A stretch of 36,294 bases of DNA, taken from positions 3,414,771-3,451,064 of the forward strand of contig NZ_HG322949.1 in the NCBI RefSeq assembly GCF_000723165.1, in the 5' to 3' direction. How positions within the stretch are numbered: the first letter of the stretch is position 1; the number at the start of each line of letters is the position of its first letter. The notes under the pieces were generated by a model. It was given only the letters and a program-made list of their open reading frames with translations, was not told the DNA's origin and did not search any database. Shown one piece after another: positions 1 through 7,889 of this stretch. Made by a program: the position numbers and the translations under genes. The DNA is from Janthinobacterium agaricidamnosum NBRC 102515 = DSM 9628 (lineage in GTDB: Bacteria; Pseudomonadota; Gammaproteobacteria; Burkholderiales; Burkholderiaceae_D).

Positions 1-257
1 AGTTCATCGATACCGACCAGCGGCTCGGCAACACCGGCGCGGCCACGCTGTTCATGCAGATGGCGATCGGGGTAATGGGCAGCTATCGCGACGGCGGCAT
101 CAGCGCGGCGATCAACCTGCGCGACAGCAACGAAGCATCGATCGTCTTCATCAGCCCGCCATCGGATGCACTGCGCCAGACCCAGAAACATCCGCGCGGC
201 GGCGATGTGTTTGCGCACCACGGCACGCCGGCCATCGATCCGGCCAATTACGAATAA
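1..257 (+). CDS. 3' end of a gene, possibly a type VI lipase-adapter (Tla3/DUF2875)-like protein
   Basis: The open frame enters from the left edge (first full codon at base 3) and stops at 255-257, leaving about 84 C-terminal residues. The fragment includes RLGNTGAATLFMQMAIGVMG and later SIVFISPPSD, and ends in DPANYE. It has no membrane segment or obvious catalytic motif. The pattern of an RLGNTG motif, a hydrophobic helix, a SAAINLR strand and a proline-rich tail recalls the C-terminal part of DUF2875/Tla3 proteins, which load type VI secretion lipase effectors. That would fit the secretion island further right, but the assignment is from memory of the family and is weak. The start and most of the protein lie outside the window. 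Confidence 0.5.
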   Translation, partial: FIDTDQRLGNTGAATLFMQMAIGVMGSYRDGGISAAINLRDSNEASIVFISPPSDALRQTQKHPRGGDVFAHHGTPAIDPANYE

Positions 258-275
258 TAAAAAAGCGAATCGATT

Positions 276-965
276 TTATTCGAACTGCTGCTTGAACGCC
301 GCGAATTGCGCCGCCAGGTCGGCGACTTCGCCGCGCAATTGCCGCACTTCCTGTTCCAGCGCGGCGACCCGGCCGCCGCCTTGCGGCGGCGCCACCGCGC
401 CGGCGAAACCGGACGCCGTTTCATCGCGCGCCAGCGCTTCTTCGCCGCCCAGCAACTGGCCGTAGCGGGGCTCCTTGGCGCCCGGCGCCAGCGCCAGCCT
501 GGCCACCAGCGGCGGATATTTATCGATCAGGAATTGCAAGCCCGTTTCGACCTCGGCCACGCTCTTGAATTCATGCAGCCGCCCGCTGCGGCTGCGGATT
601 TCGCCGGCGGTTTGCAGGCCGCGCAGCATCAGCGTGGTCAGGATCGCCAGCTTGTCCTGTTCCAGCGACCATTTGATGCGCATGCGGTGTTCATACTTGG
701 CCACGCGCGCGCCGGCCTGCGTGATGCCATTGACGAATTTACGCTGCATCAGCCGCTGCAACACGTCGTACACGGTCTCTTCCGAAATCGCCATCACCGG
801 CTCGCGGCTGGACAACTGGTTGCAGCCGTTGGTGATCGCATTCAGCGACAGCGGGTAATTATCCGGCGTCAGCGCTTCCTTTTCGGCCAGCACGGCCAGC
901 ACGCGGATTTCAAACGGGTCGAGCACGGCCGCACCGTCGGGCGCGGAAGATACTTCTGTAGTCAT
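276..965 (-). CDS. yceH: YceH family protein (DUF480)
   Basis: This 229-residue protein matches the YceH/DUF480 family. The N-terminal half begins LDPFEIRVLAVLAEKEALTP and continues with PLSLNAITNGCNQLSSREPV, the family's most recognisable segment. It is followed by a second winged-helix-like half (LMLRGLQTAGEIRSRSGRLH). The C-terminal ~40 residues form a coiled-coil-like tail (VAALEQEVRQLRGEVADLAA). Two tandem winged helices suggest nucleic-acid or protein binding, but the molecular function is not established. The ATG at 963-965 has an AAGGA ribosome site just upstream. It is followed at its start side by cysE in the same direction, separated by only 10 bases, so the two may be co-transcribed. 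Confidence 0.9.
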   Translation of the reverse strand: MTTEVSSAPDGAAVLDPFEIRVLAVLAEKEALTPDNYPLSLNAITNGCNQLSSREPVMAISEETVYDVLQRLMQRKFVNGITQAGARVAKYEHRMRIKWSLEQDKLAILTTLMLRGLQTAGEIRSRSGRLHEFKSVAEVETGLQFLIDKYPPLVARLALAPGAKEPRYGQLLGGEEALARDETASGFAGAVAPPQGGGRVAALEQEVRQLRGEVADLAAQFAAFKQQFE

Positions 966-975
966 GCGGTCATCC

Positions 976-1725
976 TTAATCGACGAGTTTGTTCAAGTGT
1001 TCCGAGTCGAATTTATCACATTCCGGCACGCTGTTGCAGCAGATCCCCGCCGCCTTCATCGTCGCCAGGATGGTGTCGATGCGCTGCTCCTGGCTGACCG
1101 CGTGGGTGATCAAGCCTTGCAGCGCCTTCGACAGCGGATCGTCGCCGTTCGGCGTCACGCCATAGGCGGCGAACAGATGCGCGGTGCTGCCCTCGCGCGC
1201 ATGGCTGGCGTCCTTTTGCACGATATGGGCCGGATTGCCGACCGCCGTCGCGCCGTGCGGCACGCCCTTCAGCAACACTGCGTTGGAACCGACCTTGGCG
1301 TATTCGCCGACCGTGAAACTGCCCAGCACCTTGGCGCCGGCGCCGACGATGACGCCGCGCTCCAGCGTCGGATGGCGCTTGCTGCCGCTGGTGAGCGAGG
1401 TGCCGCCCAGCGTGACGCCCTGGTAAATGGTGCAATCGTCGCCGACCACCGCCGTTTCGCCGATCACCACGCCGAAGCCGTGGTCGATGAACACGCGCCG
1501 GCCGATGGTCGCGCCGGGATGGATTTCGATGCCGGTGACGATACGCGCCAGGTAGGAAATAAAACGGCCCGGCCACTTCAAGCCATGGTTCCAGCACCAG
1601 AACGACCAGCGGTGCATGACGATCGCCTGCAGCCCCGGATAACAGGTCAGCACTTCCCAGCCGTTACGGGCGGCGGGATCGCGTTCGATGATGCTGTTGA
1701 TATCTTCGCGCAGACGGTGAAACAT
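976..1725 (-). CDS. cysE: Serine O-acetyltransferase
   Basis: The 249-residue protein transfers acetyl from acetyl-CoA to serine, the first committed step of cysteine synthesis in the cytoplasm. It begins MFHRLREDINSIIERDPAAR, typical of the short CysE type, followed by the conserved HRWSFWCWNHGLKWPGRF helix. A left-handed beta-helix of hexapeptide repeats then runs from about residue 65 to 165 (IHPGATIGRRVFIDHGFGVV, CTIYQGVTLGGTS, HPTLERGVIVGAGAKVLG). The catalytic His is expected in the IDHGFG segment. A longer frame reaches 1818, but the added residues are not CysE-like and run into a palindrome, so the ATG at 1725 was chosen. Downstream lies yceH, and upstream rlmB reads in the same direction across a 136-base gap. 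Confidence 0.93.
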   Translation of the reverse strand: MFHRLREDINSIIERDPAARNGWEVLTCYPGLQAIVMHRWSFWCWNHGLKWPGRFISYLARIVTGIEIHPGATIGRRVFIDHGFGVVIGETAVVGDDCTIYQGVTLGGTSLTSGSKRHPTLERGVIVGAGAKVLGSFTVGEYAKVGSNAVLLKGVPHGATAVGNPAHIVQKDASHAREGSTAHLFAAYGVTPNGDDPLSKALQGLITHAVSQEQRIDTILATMKAAGICCNSVPECDKFDSEHLNKLVD

Positions 1726-1796
1726 AAGACGGACACTCGATAGGGGGAGGGAAAAACAGATGGTAGCGCATTCGGCCCGCAGCCGCTGAAACCGGA

Positions 1797-1856
1797 ACCG
1801 GGGACAGGGTTCGATCATCGGACAATATTGCCCGATAATCGAACCGCGTCCCCGGT
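1797..1856. repeat. 60-bp near-perfect palindrome between cysE and rlmB
   Basis: The sequence reads ACCGGGGACAGGGTTCGAT on one side and its near reverse complement on the other, meeting at a CAATATTG centre (1823-1830). By eye about 26 of 30 base pairs match. On the minus strand it would fold into one long hairpin in the rlmB-cysE intergenic RNA. No T-tract follows, so it is not a classical intrinsic terminator. A mobile REP or MITE-like element is the likeliest explanation. Confidence 0.75.
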
Positions 1857-1861
1857 GGGGA

Positions 1862-2605
1862 TTACGCTTCCTTGGCCAGGCGCTGGCGGCGCGCTTCGTA
1901 CAGGCAGACGCCGGACGCGACCGAGACGTTCAGGCTTTCGACCGAGCCGAACATCGGGATATTGACGAGGATGTCGCAGGTGTCGCGGGTCAGGCGGCGC
2001 ATGCCCTCGCCTTCGGAACCCATCACCAGCGCGGTCGGGCCGCTGAAATCGGCTTCATACAAGCCTTTTTCGCCATCGTCGGAGGTGCCGATCAGCCAGA
2101 TGTCGCGCTCTTTCAATTCGCGCATGGTGCGCGCCAGGTTGGTCACCGTGATGTACGGCACGGTTTCGGCGGCGCCGCTGGCGACCTTGGCGGCGGTGGC
2201 GTTGAGGCCGACCGCGCGGTCTTTCGGCACGATCACCGCGTGCGCGCCGACGCCGTCGGCCACCCGCAGGCAGGCGCCCAGGTTGTGCGGGTCGGTGATG
2301 CCGTCGAGGATCAGCAGCAGTGGCGGACCGTCGATCGCATCGAGCAATTCATCGAGGTTGCGCGCCAGCGCCAGTTCCGACGCGAACGCGATCACGCCCT
2401 GGTGGCGGCGGGTGCCGACGATCTTGTCGAGACGCGACGAGTCGACCGGCATCACGCGCACGCCGGCTGCCTTGGCGGCCGCCACCATGTCTTGCATGCG
2501 GCGGTCGACGCGGCTGGCATCGACGAAAATTTCTTCCACCGACGACGCCTCGTGACGCAAACGCGAGGTGACGGCATGGAAGCCGAAAATCATTTTATTC
2601 TTCAT
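1862..2605 (-). CDS. rlmB: 23S rRNA (guanosine-2'-O-)-methyltransferase RlmB
   Basis: The 247-residue protein belongs to the SpoU (SPOUT, TrmH) methyltransferase family. RlmB methylates the 2'-hydroxyl of G2251 in the peptidyl-transferase P-loop of 23S rRNA. The N-terminal substrate-binding domain starts [20 protein letters not shown] (residues 4-23). The knotted catalytic domain carries [19 protein letters not shown] (SpoU motif 1 with the catalytic Asn and Arg), [15 protein letters not shown] (motif 2) and [18 protein letters not shown] (motif 3, the SAM-binding knot). Its ATG at 2603-2605 lies three bases after the rnr stop codon, so it is the second gene of an rnr-rlmB operon, the usual arrangement in proteobacteria. 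Confidence 0.95.
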   Translation of the reverse strand: MKNKMIFGFHAVTSRLRHEASSVEEIFVDASRVDRRMQDMVAAAKAAGVRVMPVDSSRLDKIVGTRRHQGVIAFASELALARNLDELLDAIDGPPLLLILDGITDPHNLGACLRVADGVGAHAVIVPKDRAVGLNATAAKVASGAAETVPYITVTNLARTMRELKERDIWLIGTSDDGEKGLYEADFSGPTALVMGSEGEGMRRLTRDTCDILVNIPMFGSVESLNVSVASGVCLYEARRQRLAKEA

Positions 2606-2608
2606 GTG

Positions 2609-5143
2609 TTATCGTTTCTTCTTGCTTGATTTTGATACAGTTTTTGCTGCACGTGGTGCCGCCGCGGCTGCTGCCGTGGCGGTGGATTTGCTGCGCTTGG
2701 CTCCAGCCTTGGCCTTGGCCGCCGGCTTGACGGCCTTGATTTCATGGCGCGACTGGGTGGTCGGACCAGGCTTGACCATGCTTTTTGCGGCGCCCTTGCG
2801 TTTCGGCGCGGCGATCTCGAGCGGCGTATCGTAGGTCGAGATCGTGCCCCCTGCGCCGCCCTTGCCGCCCTTGGCCGACGATTTTGCGCCGCCCTTGCCT
2901 GCCAGCGCCGCGCTGCCCGCTTCCGGCAACAGGCGCAAATCGATCTTGCGCGATTCCAGGTCGACCCGCGCCACCTGCACGGTCAAACGGTCGGTCAATT
3001 GATAGCGCTTGCCGGTGCGTTCGCCGCGCAATTCATGGCGCGCATCGTCGTACTGGAAGTAGTCGGTGCCCAGTTCGGTGACATGCACCAGGCCTTCGAC
3101 GAACAGCGTATCCAATTGCACGAAGACGCCGAAAGTGGTCACGCCGGTGATCACGCCGGTGAATTCCTCGCCCAGCTTGTCTTGCATGAAGTAGCACTTC
3201 AGCCATGCCTCGACGTCGCGCGACGCTTCGTCGGCGCGGCGCTCGTTGGCGGAACAGTGCACGCCCAGCGCATCCCAGACGGTCAGGTCGGCGGCGGCTT
3301 TCTGCTTGCCTTCGGCCTTGTCCTTGGCTTGCTGCTTGCGGGTCGCGTTCGACACATTGGTGTTCAACACGCTGGTGGCGCCGATCTTCGGCTCGTAGCG
3401 CTTGCCAAGCAGGATCGCCTTGATGGCGCGGTGCGTCAGCAAGTCGGGATAACGGCGGATCGGGCTGGTGAAGTGGGCATACGCTTCGTACGCCAAACCG
3501 AAGTGGCCGATATTGTCCGGGCTGTAGACCGCTTGCTGCATCGAGCGCAGCAGCATGGTTTGCAGCAACGCCGCGTCGGGACGCGGCTTGATTTGCTGCA
3601 TCAGCGCCTGGTAGTCGCTGGCGCTCGGCGTATCGCCGCCGGTCAGGTTCAGGCCGACCTGTTTCAGGAAGGTGCGCACTTGCGTCAGCTTTTCCTTGGT
3701 CGGGCTGGCGTGAATCCGGTAGGTGCCCGGATGCTTGTGGCGTATCAGCAAGTCGGCGGCGCAGGTATTGGCCGCCAGCATGCACTCTTCGATGACCTTG
3801 TGCGCATCGTTGCGGGTACGCGGAATGATCTTTTCGATCTTGCCCACTTCATTGCAGACGATATAGGTTTCGGTGGTCTCGAAATCGATCGCGCCGCGCG
3901 CCGTGCGCGCCTTCAGCAACGCGTGGTAGACGTCGTACAAATTCAGCAGATGCGGCACGATGGCCGGGCGGCGCGCCGCTTCCGGTCCCTTGGTGTTACC
4001 GAGGATTTCCGCCACTTCGTTATAGGTCAGGCGCGCCGCCGAATGGATCACGGCCGGATAGAACTGGTAGGCCTTGATTTCGCCCTTGTCGGTCACCACC
4101 GCGTCGCACACCAGCGTCAAACGGTCGACGGCGGGGTTCAGCGAACACAGGCCGTTGGACAGCTTTTCCGGCAGCATCGGGATCACCCGGCGCGGGAAAT
4201 ATACCGAGGTGCTGCGTTCCAGCGCATCGACGTCGAGCGCATCGTTCGGTTTCACATAATGGCTGACGTCGGCGATCGCGACGATCAGGCGGAAGCAATT
4301 GCTCCGGCCAACCTTGACCGGCTCGCAATACACCGCATCGTCGAAATCGCGCGCGTCTTCACCATCGATCGTCACCATCGGCACGTCGCGCAAATCGACC
4401 CGCTCGGCCAGGTCGGCATCGCGCACCACCGACGGCAATTTGGCCGCCTGTTTCAGCGCGGCGGCCGAGAAGATGTGCGGCACATTGAACTTGCGCACCG
4501 CGATTTCGATTTCCATGCCGGGATCGTCCAGCGCGCCCAGCACTTCGACGATCTTGCCGACCGGCTGCTTGAAGCGCATCGGCTGTTCGGTCAATTCGAC
4601 GCTGACGATCTGGCCGGCCTTGGCCTTGCCGGGCGAACCGGCCACCAGGATATCCTGGCCGATGCGCTTGTCTTCCGGCGCCACCACCCAGGTGCCGTTT
4701 TCATTCAGCAGGCGGCCGATGATGTGACTGTTGGCGCGGCTGGTGACTTCGACGATGGTGCCTTCCGGACGGCCGCGGCGGTCGGTGCCGACCACTTTCG
4801 CCAGCACGCGGTCGCCATGCAGTACTTTCTGCATTTCTTTTTCAGGCAGGAACAGGTCGGGGCTGGCGTCGTCCGGGATGATGAAACCAAAACCGTCGCG
4901 ATGGCTGCTGACGCGGCCGGCGATGAAACCGCTCTGGTCGGCCAGCGCAAAATCGCCGTCAGGACCGGACTTGAGCTGTCCGTCGCGCTCCATGGCTTTC
5001 AGGCGGCGCACCAGGACCTCCATGGAATCGGCATGAACTTTCAGCGATTTCGCGAGTGACTGCGGAGCAAGCGGCGCGTTGACACTGCGGAATATGCCGA
5101 GAATGTCCTCCCGGCTGGGGATGGTGTGGGTATGTTGGCTCAA
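2609..5143 (-). CDS. rnr: Ribonuclease R
   Basis: This is an 844-residue RNase R, a processive 3'-to-5' exoribonuclease that degrades structured RNA. The order of domains is: an N-terminal winged helix (about residues 8-75), two cold-shock OB folds (RDGFGFIIPDDASPDLFLPE, then a second to about 230), the RNB catalytic domain with the aspartate cluster DGEDARDFDDAVY near residues 255-268, and an S1 domain (FTGVITGVTTFGVFVQLDTL). A low-complexity Lys/Ala tail of about 90 residues follows, as is usual for RNase R. The catalytic Asp residues are present and length is normal. The start MSQHTHTIPSREDILGIFRS gives a natural winged-helix N-terminus. It is the first gene of the operon with rlmB. Confidence 0.96.
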   Translation of the reverse strand: MSQHTHTIPSREDILGIFRSVNAPLAPQSLAKSLKVHADSMEVLVRRLKAMERDGQLKSGPDGDFALADQSGFIAGRVSSHRDGFGFIIPDDASPDLFLPEKEMQKVLHGDRVLAKVVGTDRRGRPEGTIVEVTSRANSHIIGRLLNENGTWVVAPEDKRIGQDILVAGSPGKAKAGQIVSVELTEQPMRFKQPVGKIVEVLGALDDPGMEIEIAVRKFNVPHIFSAAALKQAAKLPSVVRDADLAERVDLRDVPMVTIDGEDARDFDDAVYCEPVKVGRSNCFRLIVAIADVSHYVKPNDALDVDALERSTSVYFPRRVIPMLPEKLSNGLCSLNPAVDRLTLVCDAVVTDKGEIKAYQFYPAVIHSAARLTYNEVAEILGNTKGPEAARRPAIVPHLLNLYDVYHALLKARTARGAIDFETTETYIVCNEVGKIEKIIPRTRNDAHKVIEECMLAANTCAADLLIRHKHPGTYRIHASPTKEKLTQVRTFLKQVGLNLTGGDTPSASDYQALMQQIKPRPDAALLQTMLLRSMQQAVYSPDNIGHFGLAYEAYAHFTSPIRRYPDLLTHRAIKAILLGKRYEPKIGATSVLNTNVSNATRKQQAKDKAEGKQKAAADLTVWDALGVHCSANERRADEASRDVEAWLKCYFMQDKLGEEFTGVITGVTTFGVFVQLDTLFVEGLVHVTELGTDYFQYDDARHELRGERTGKRYQLTDRLTVQVARVDLESRKIDLRLLPEAGSAALAGKGGAKSSAKGGKGGAGGTISTYDTPLEIAAPKRKGAAKSMVKPGPTTQSRHEIKAVKPAAKAKAGAKRSKSTATAAAAAAPRAAKTVSKSSKKKR

Positions 5144-5498
5144 AAGTATTTCTATAGTTGTTATTGACAGTGATCAAGGGAATAAACACCGATGACATCA
5201 CCGTCAATATTGACACGGTGATAGACGGTAGTGTACCGGAGGTTGCGATGGTTTACCTAACGGACAGCGTGCCGGGCCGCTGTTTTGATGCCGCCGAGAA
5301 GAAAATCGCGGCACGCATTTGACATCCGCAAATATTCCTCTATAATCTTGGTCTCTCGCAGCGGCAAACTTGAAAAAGTCAGTCGATACGGGAAAGCGGT
5401 AACAGGGTTGATGTGCAGTATGGAAGGAAACTTCATCTGGCGCAAAACTCTCCTGGGCCGTATAATAGCAGAAGTTGCTATAAAAGAAGTGCATCAGT
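5144..5498. other. 355-base intergenic region with rnr and tRNA promoters
   Basis: No coding gene is visible. An imperfect palindrome at 5197-5222 (ATCACCG, a TCAATATTGA core, CGGTGAT) lies upstream of rnr and could be an operator, but no regulator can be named. The right half holds the tRNA promoters listed separately. Confidence 0.5.
5319..5346 (+). promoter_or_regulatory. Strong sigma70 promoter upstream of the first tRNA-Leu
   Basis: TTGACA (5319-5324) and TATAAT (5341-5346) are both perfect consensus hexamers, separated by 16 bases. The expected start near 5353 lies about 145 bases before the tRNA, so it would give a long leader needing 5' processing. A second TATAAT at 5461-5466 with a poor -35 could start transcription closer to the tRNA. 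Confidence 0.75.
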
Positions 5499-5583
5499 GC
5501 CCACGTGGCGGAATTGGTAGACGCGCATGGTTCAGGTCCATGTGCCGCAAGGTGTGGGGGTTCGAGTCCCTCCGTGGGCACCA
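5499..5583 (+). tRNA. tRNA-Leu(CAG), copy 1
   Basis: The 85-nt gene folds as a class II tRNA. The acceptor stem is GCCCACG / CGTGGGC, with discriminator A and encoded CCA (5581-5583). The anticodon stem CATGG / CCATG encloses loop TTCAGGT, giving anticodon CAG (5533-5535), which reads CUG. A long variable arm precedes the T arm GGGGGTTCGAGTCCCTC. CUG is the dominant leucine codon of GC-rich genomes, which fits multiple copies. Confidence 0.97.
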
Positions 5584-5598
5584 TCTACCGGATACGCA

Positions 5599-5636
5599 GA
5601 AAAGCCGCAAACTTTCACGAGTTTGCGGCTTTTTTC
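5599..5636 (+). terminator. Intrinsic terminator after tRNA-Leu copy 1
   Basis: AAAGCCGCAAACT pairs with AGTTTGCGGCTTT around a six-base TTCACG loop and is followed by a T run. The hairpin starts 17 bases after the tRNA CCA. Confidence 0.93.
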
Positions 5637-5679
5637 ATTTCACCCTCTCCCGCGCAATCAAGCAAACAGAAATAATCGC

Positions 5680-5707
5680 AGGTCGGATTAGCGCAGCGCA
5701 ATCCGGC
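5680..5707. repeat. REP-like palindrome in the tRNA spacer
   Basis: CGGATT (5684-5689) and AATCCG (5700-5705) flank AGCGCAGCGC. The motif GGTCGGATTAGCGCAGCG resembles short extragenic palindromes seen repeatedly in proteobacterial genomes. This is the only clear copy in the window. Confidence 0.45.
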
Positions 5708-5831
5708 AAGCTTAATCAACGGCTCATGTCGGCTTGCGCTCTTCGAGCCAAGTCGACCTACGGAAATTCGCCCAATTTATCGCGGCAAGAAGCCTCATTT
5801 CACCTTCTTGCAAAAAAACATCAATTTCCCA

Positions 5832-5860
5832 TTGACCAATTAAAGAGCGCCCCTTATGAT
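5832..5860 (+). promoter_or_regulatory. Promoter of tRNA-Leu copy 2
   Basis: TTGACC (5832-5837) and TATGAT (5855-5860) are 17 bases apart. The predicted start leaves a leader of about 43 bases before the tRNA. The same pair of hexamers with the same spacing precedes copy 3, while the intervening sequence differs, which supports function. Confidence 0.75.
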
Positions 5861-5909
5861 GCTGCCTTCTTCGCGTAACACTGCAAAGAAGATAGCAAGA
5901 AGTAACAGT

Positions 5910-5994
5910 GCCCACGTGGCGGAATTGGTAGACGCGCATGGTTCAGGTCCATGTGCCGCAAGGTGTGGGGGTTCGAGTCCCTCCGTGGGCACCA
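5910..5994 (+). tRNA. tRNA-Leu(CAG), copy 2
   Basis: The sequence is identical to copy 1 over all 85 bases, including the CAG anticodon and encoded CCA. It is separated from copy 1 by a terminator and an unrelated spacer of about 270 bases, and has its own promoter. Confidence 0.97.
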
Positions 5995-6009
5995 TCTACC
6001 GGATACGCG

Positions 6010-6046
6010 AAAAAGCCGCAAACTTTCACGAGTTTGCGGCTTTTTT
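6010..6046 (+). terminator. Intrinsic terminator after tRNA-Leu copy 2
   Basis: It has the same GCCGCAAACT / AGTTTGCGGC stem and T run as after copy 1. The 16 bases between the tRNA and the hairpin are also almost identical, so the duplication unit included the terminator. Confidence 0.93.
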
Positions 6047-6134
6047 CATTTCAGCACGCGATCGGCGCCGGCGCCGGCGCAAACGCGATTCGCGGCGTCA
6101 TGGACGAAAAATGTCAAAAAACATGAAATGTCGA

Positions 6135-6163
6135 TTGACCGATTCCCTGCCAGCCATTATGAT
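6135..6163 (+). promoter_or_regulatory. Promoter of tRNA-Leu copy 3
   Basis: TTGACC (6135-6140), a 17-base spacer and TATGAT (6158-6163) repeat the arrangement before copy 2. The tRNA begins at 6217. Confidence 0.75.
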
Positions 6164-6216
6164 TCTGTCCGTCGCTGCAGAACACGCAGCAGCAAAGAGC
6201 AACAAGCAGCAACAGT

Positions 6217-6301
6217 GCCCACGTGGCGGAATTGGTAGACGCGCATGGTTCAGGTCCATGTGCCGCAAGGTGTGGGGGTTCGAGTCCCTCCGTGGGCACC
6301 A
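6217..6301 (+). tRNA. tRNA-Leu(CAG), copy 3
   Basis: This is a third identical 85-nt copy with anticodon CAG and encoded CCA. All three copies share the CAGTG pentamer just before the mature 5' end. Confidence 0.97.
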
Positions 6302-6315
6302 TCTACCGGATACGC

Positions 6316-6353
6316 GAAAAAGCCGCAAACTTTCACGAGTTTGCGGCTTTTTT
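6316..6353 (+). terminator. Intrinsic terminator after tRNA-Leu copy 3
   Basis: The same stem-loop and T run occur as after copies 1 and 2. It faces the 3' end of qorB, which reads in the opposite direction and ends at 6377. Confidence 0.93.
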
Positions 6354-6376
6354 CATTGCCGGACGCTACCCCGTCG

Positions 6377-7228
6377 TCATAGCGCCAAACCAGCCTTGAC
6401 TGCCTCGGCCAGCGTGGTGGTCGGACGCCGTATCAGCGCACTCAATTGCTTGCTGTTGTCTTCCAGCCCGCCCTTCGAGGCGCCGACATCCGAATCGGCC
6501 AGCAAGGCCGCAAAACCTTCCGGCACGCCCGCCCCCACCAGCAGCGCCTTGTAATCGTGCTCCGGCAAATCCTTGTGAGCCACCGGCTTGCCCGACTGGC
6601 GTGCCAGCTCGGCCGCCAGTTCGGCCAGCGTGAAGCCGCGGTCGCCCGCCAGTTCATACACTTGCGCAGGCGCGGCGGCGGTCAGCACGGTCGCGGCGGC
6701 GGCGGCGTAATCGGCGCGCGCGGCGGCCGAGATGCGGCCCTCTTTTGCGCTGCCCAGCAACACGCCATGTTCCAGCACCGGTGCGAAATGCTCGCTGTAG
6801 TTTTCAAAATACCAGCCATTGCGCAACAGGCTGTAATTCAGGCCGGATGCGCGGATCGCCTTTTCGGTGGCCGTATGTTCGGTCGCCAGGCCCAGCGGCG
6901 AGGTGTCGGCATGCAGCAGGCTGGTGTAGACCAGCAAGGCCACGCCGGCGCGCCGGGCCGCGTCGATGACGTTTTGATGCTGCTGCGTGCGCTGGCCGGT
7001 TTCGCTCGATGAAATCAGCAGAATCTTGCTGGCACCGTGGAACGCCGCATCCAGGCTGGCCGGACGGTTGTAGTCGGCGGCGCGCACTTGCACGCCGAGT
7101 GTGGCCAGGTCTTTTGCCTTGTCGACATTGCGCACCGCCGCGACGATATGCGACGCCGGGCTGTGTTTCAGCAACTCGGCGATGACGAGTCGGCCCAGTT
7201 TGCCTGTTGCTCCAGTGATGACGATCAT
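6377..7228 (-). CDS. qorB: NAD(P)H:quinone oxidoreductase QorB-like (NmrA/SDR fold)
   Basis: The 283-residue protein closely resembles E. coli QorB (YtfG), an NADPH-dependent quinone reductase with an atypical short-chain dehydrogenase fold. Shared signatures are ITGATGKLGRLVI (Rossmann glycine motif), LLISSSETGQR, YTSLLHADTSPLGLA, LLRNGWYFENY, YELAGDRGFTLAELAAELA and ADSDVGASKGGLEDNSKQLS near the C-terminus. A TTG at 7243 would add five residues, but the ATG at 7226-7228 has AAGGGA at the right distance and gives the normal QorB start MIVITGATG. It is divergent from an HxlR-type regulator, as in E. coli ytfG-ytfH. Confidence 0.93.
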   Translation of the reverse strand: MIVITGATGKLGRLVIAELLKHSPASHIVAAVRNVDKAKDLATLGVQVRAADYNRPASLDAAFHGASKILLISSSETGQRTQQHQNVIDAARRAGVALLVYTSLLHADTSPLGLATEHTATEKAIRASGLNYSLLRNGWYFENYSEHFAPVLEHGVLLGSAKEGRISAAARADYAAAAATVLTAAAPAQVYELAGDRGFTLAELAAELARQSGKPVAHKDLPEHDYKALLVGAGVPEGFAALLADSDVGASKGGLEDNSKQLSALIRRPTTTLAEAVKAGLAL

Positions 7229-7276
7229 AATAATTCCCTTCAAGGTCAGTGGTAAAACCGCATAATAAGGTTTAAA

Positions 7277-7309
7277 CTAACGAATTGTAAGTACGTACCT
7301 TTTAGTTAG
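7277..7309. promoter_or_regulatory. Candidate HxlR operator between qorB and its regulator
   Basis: The 102-base gap holds nested inverted repeats. CTAAC (7277-7281) and GTTAG (7305-7309) bracket the palindrome GTACGTAC (7291-7298). Its position between divergent genes fits a site bound by the adjacent regulator. Confidence 0.5.
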
Positions 7310-7330
7310 CCCATTACTTTCTTAGCAGCC

Positions 7331-7750
7331 ATGACCATCGATACCCGCGACACGCCCGGCACCAGCATGCGGACCGCCATGCATCTTTACGCCCAACGGG
7401 GCCAATTACTGGCAGCCGACTGCCCTTCCCGCTCGGTGCTGAGCCATATCACCAGCCGCTGGGGCGTGCTGGTGCTGGTGGTCTTGCTTCAAGGCACACG
7501 CCGTTTCAGCGAATTGCGGCGCGAAGTCGGCGGCGTCAGCGAAAAAATGCTGGCGCAAACCCTCGATGCGCTGACCGGCGACGGTTTTATACTGCGCCAG
7601 GCTTACCTGGAAATTCCGCCCAAGGTCGAATACAGCCTGACCCCGCTGGGCATCGAAGCGGCGCAAAGACTGGCGCTGCTGGTCGACTGGATAGAGGATA
7701 ATTACCCACGCATCGAAGCGGCGCGCGAGGCGCTGGGGACGGCCGCCTGA
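7331..7750 (+). CDS. qorR: HxlR-family transcriptional regulator (YtfH/QorR-like)
   Basis: This 139-residue winged-helix protein has the HxlR signature in order: CPSRSVLSHITSRWGVLVLV, RRFSELRREVGGVSEKMLAQ, LDALTGDGFILRQAY and VEYSLTPLGIEAAQRLA. Its sequence is strikingly similar to E. coli YtfH, and it keeps the early Cys (CPSR, residue ~36) that several redox-sensing HxlR proteins use to detect electrophiles or quinones. Divergent placement next to qorB suggests it represses the reductase and itself. Internal Met residues at 13 and 17 are alternative starts; the ATG at 7331 was kept because no ribosome site clearly decides. The symbol is inferred from the E. coli and corynebacterial pair. 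Confidence 0.88.
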   Translation: MTIDTRDTPGTSMRTAMHLYAQRGQLLAADCPSRSVLSHITSRWGVLVLVVLLQGTRRFSELRREVGGVSEKMLAQTLDALTGDGFILRQAYLEIPPKVEYSLTPLGIEAAQRLALLVDWIEDNYPRIEAAREALGTAA

Positions 7751-7889
7751 TGGTGCCCTATTGCGCTAGATCATGCTAATCTTGCTATTCCACGTTTACT
7801 CATCCTTGCTTGGATGTAATACTTGGAGCGCCTGAGAAAACCGTGCAGGTCAACGCAGCTTAACGTTAACGCCGTAGGAGCGCGACCAG

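Noticed and set aside
2744..5059. 771-codon open frame antisense to rnr
   Set aside because: It lies wholly inside a convincing RNase R gene; its Arg/His/Ala-rich translation is typical of a shadow frame in GC-rich DNA.
5499..6301. tRNA triplication as an integration (att) site of a genomic island
   Set aside because: No integrase, no direct repeat of only the tRNA 3' end, and the flanking genes look like ordinary chromosome.
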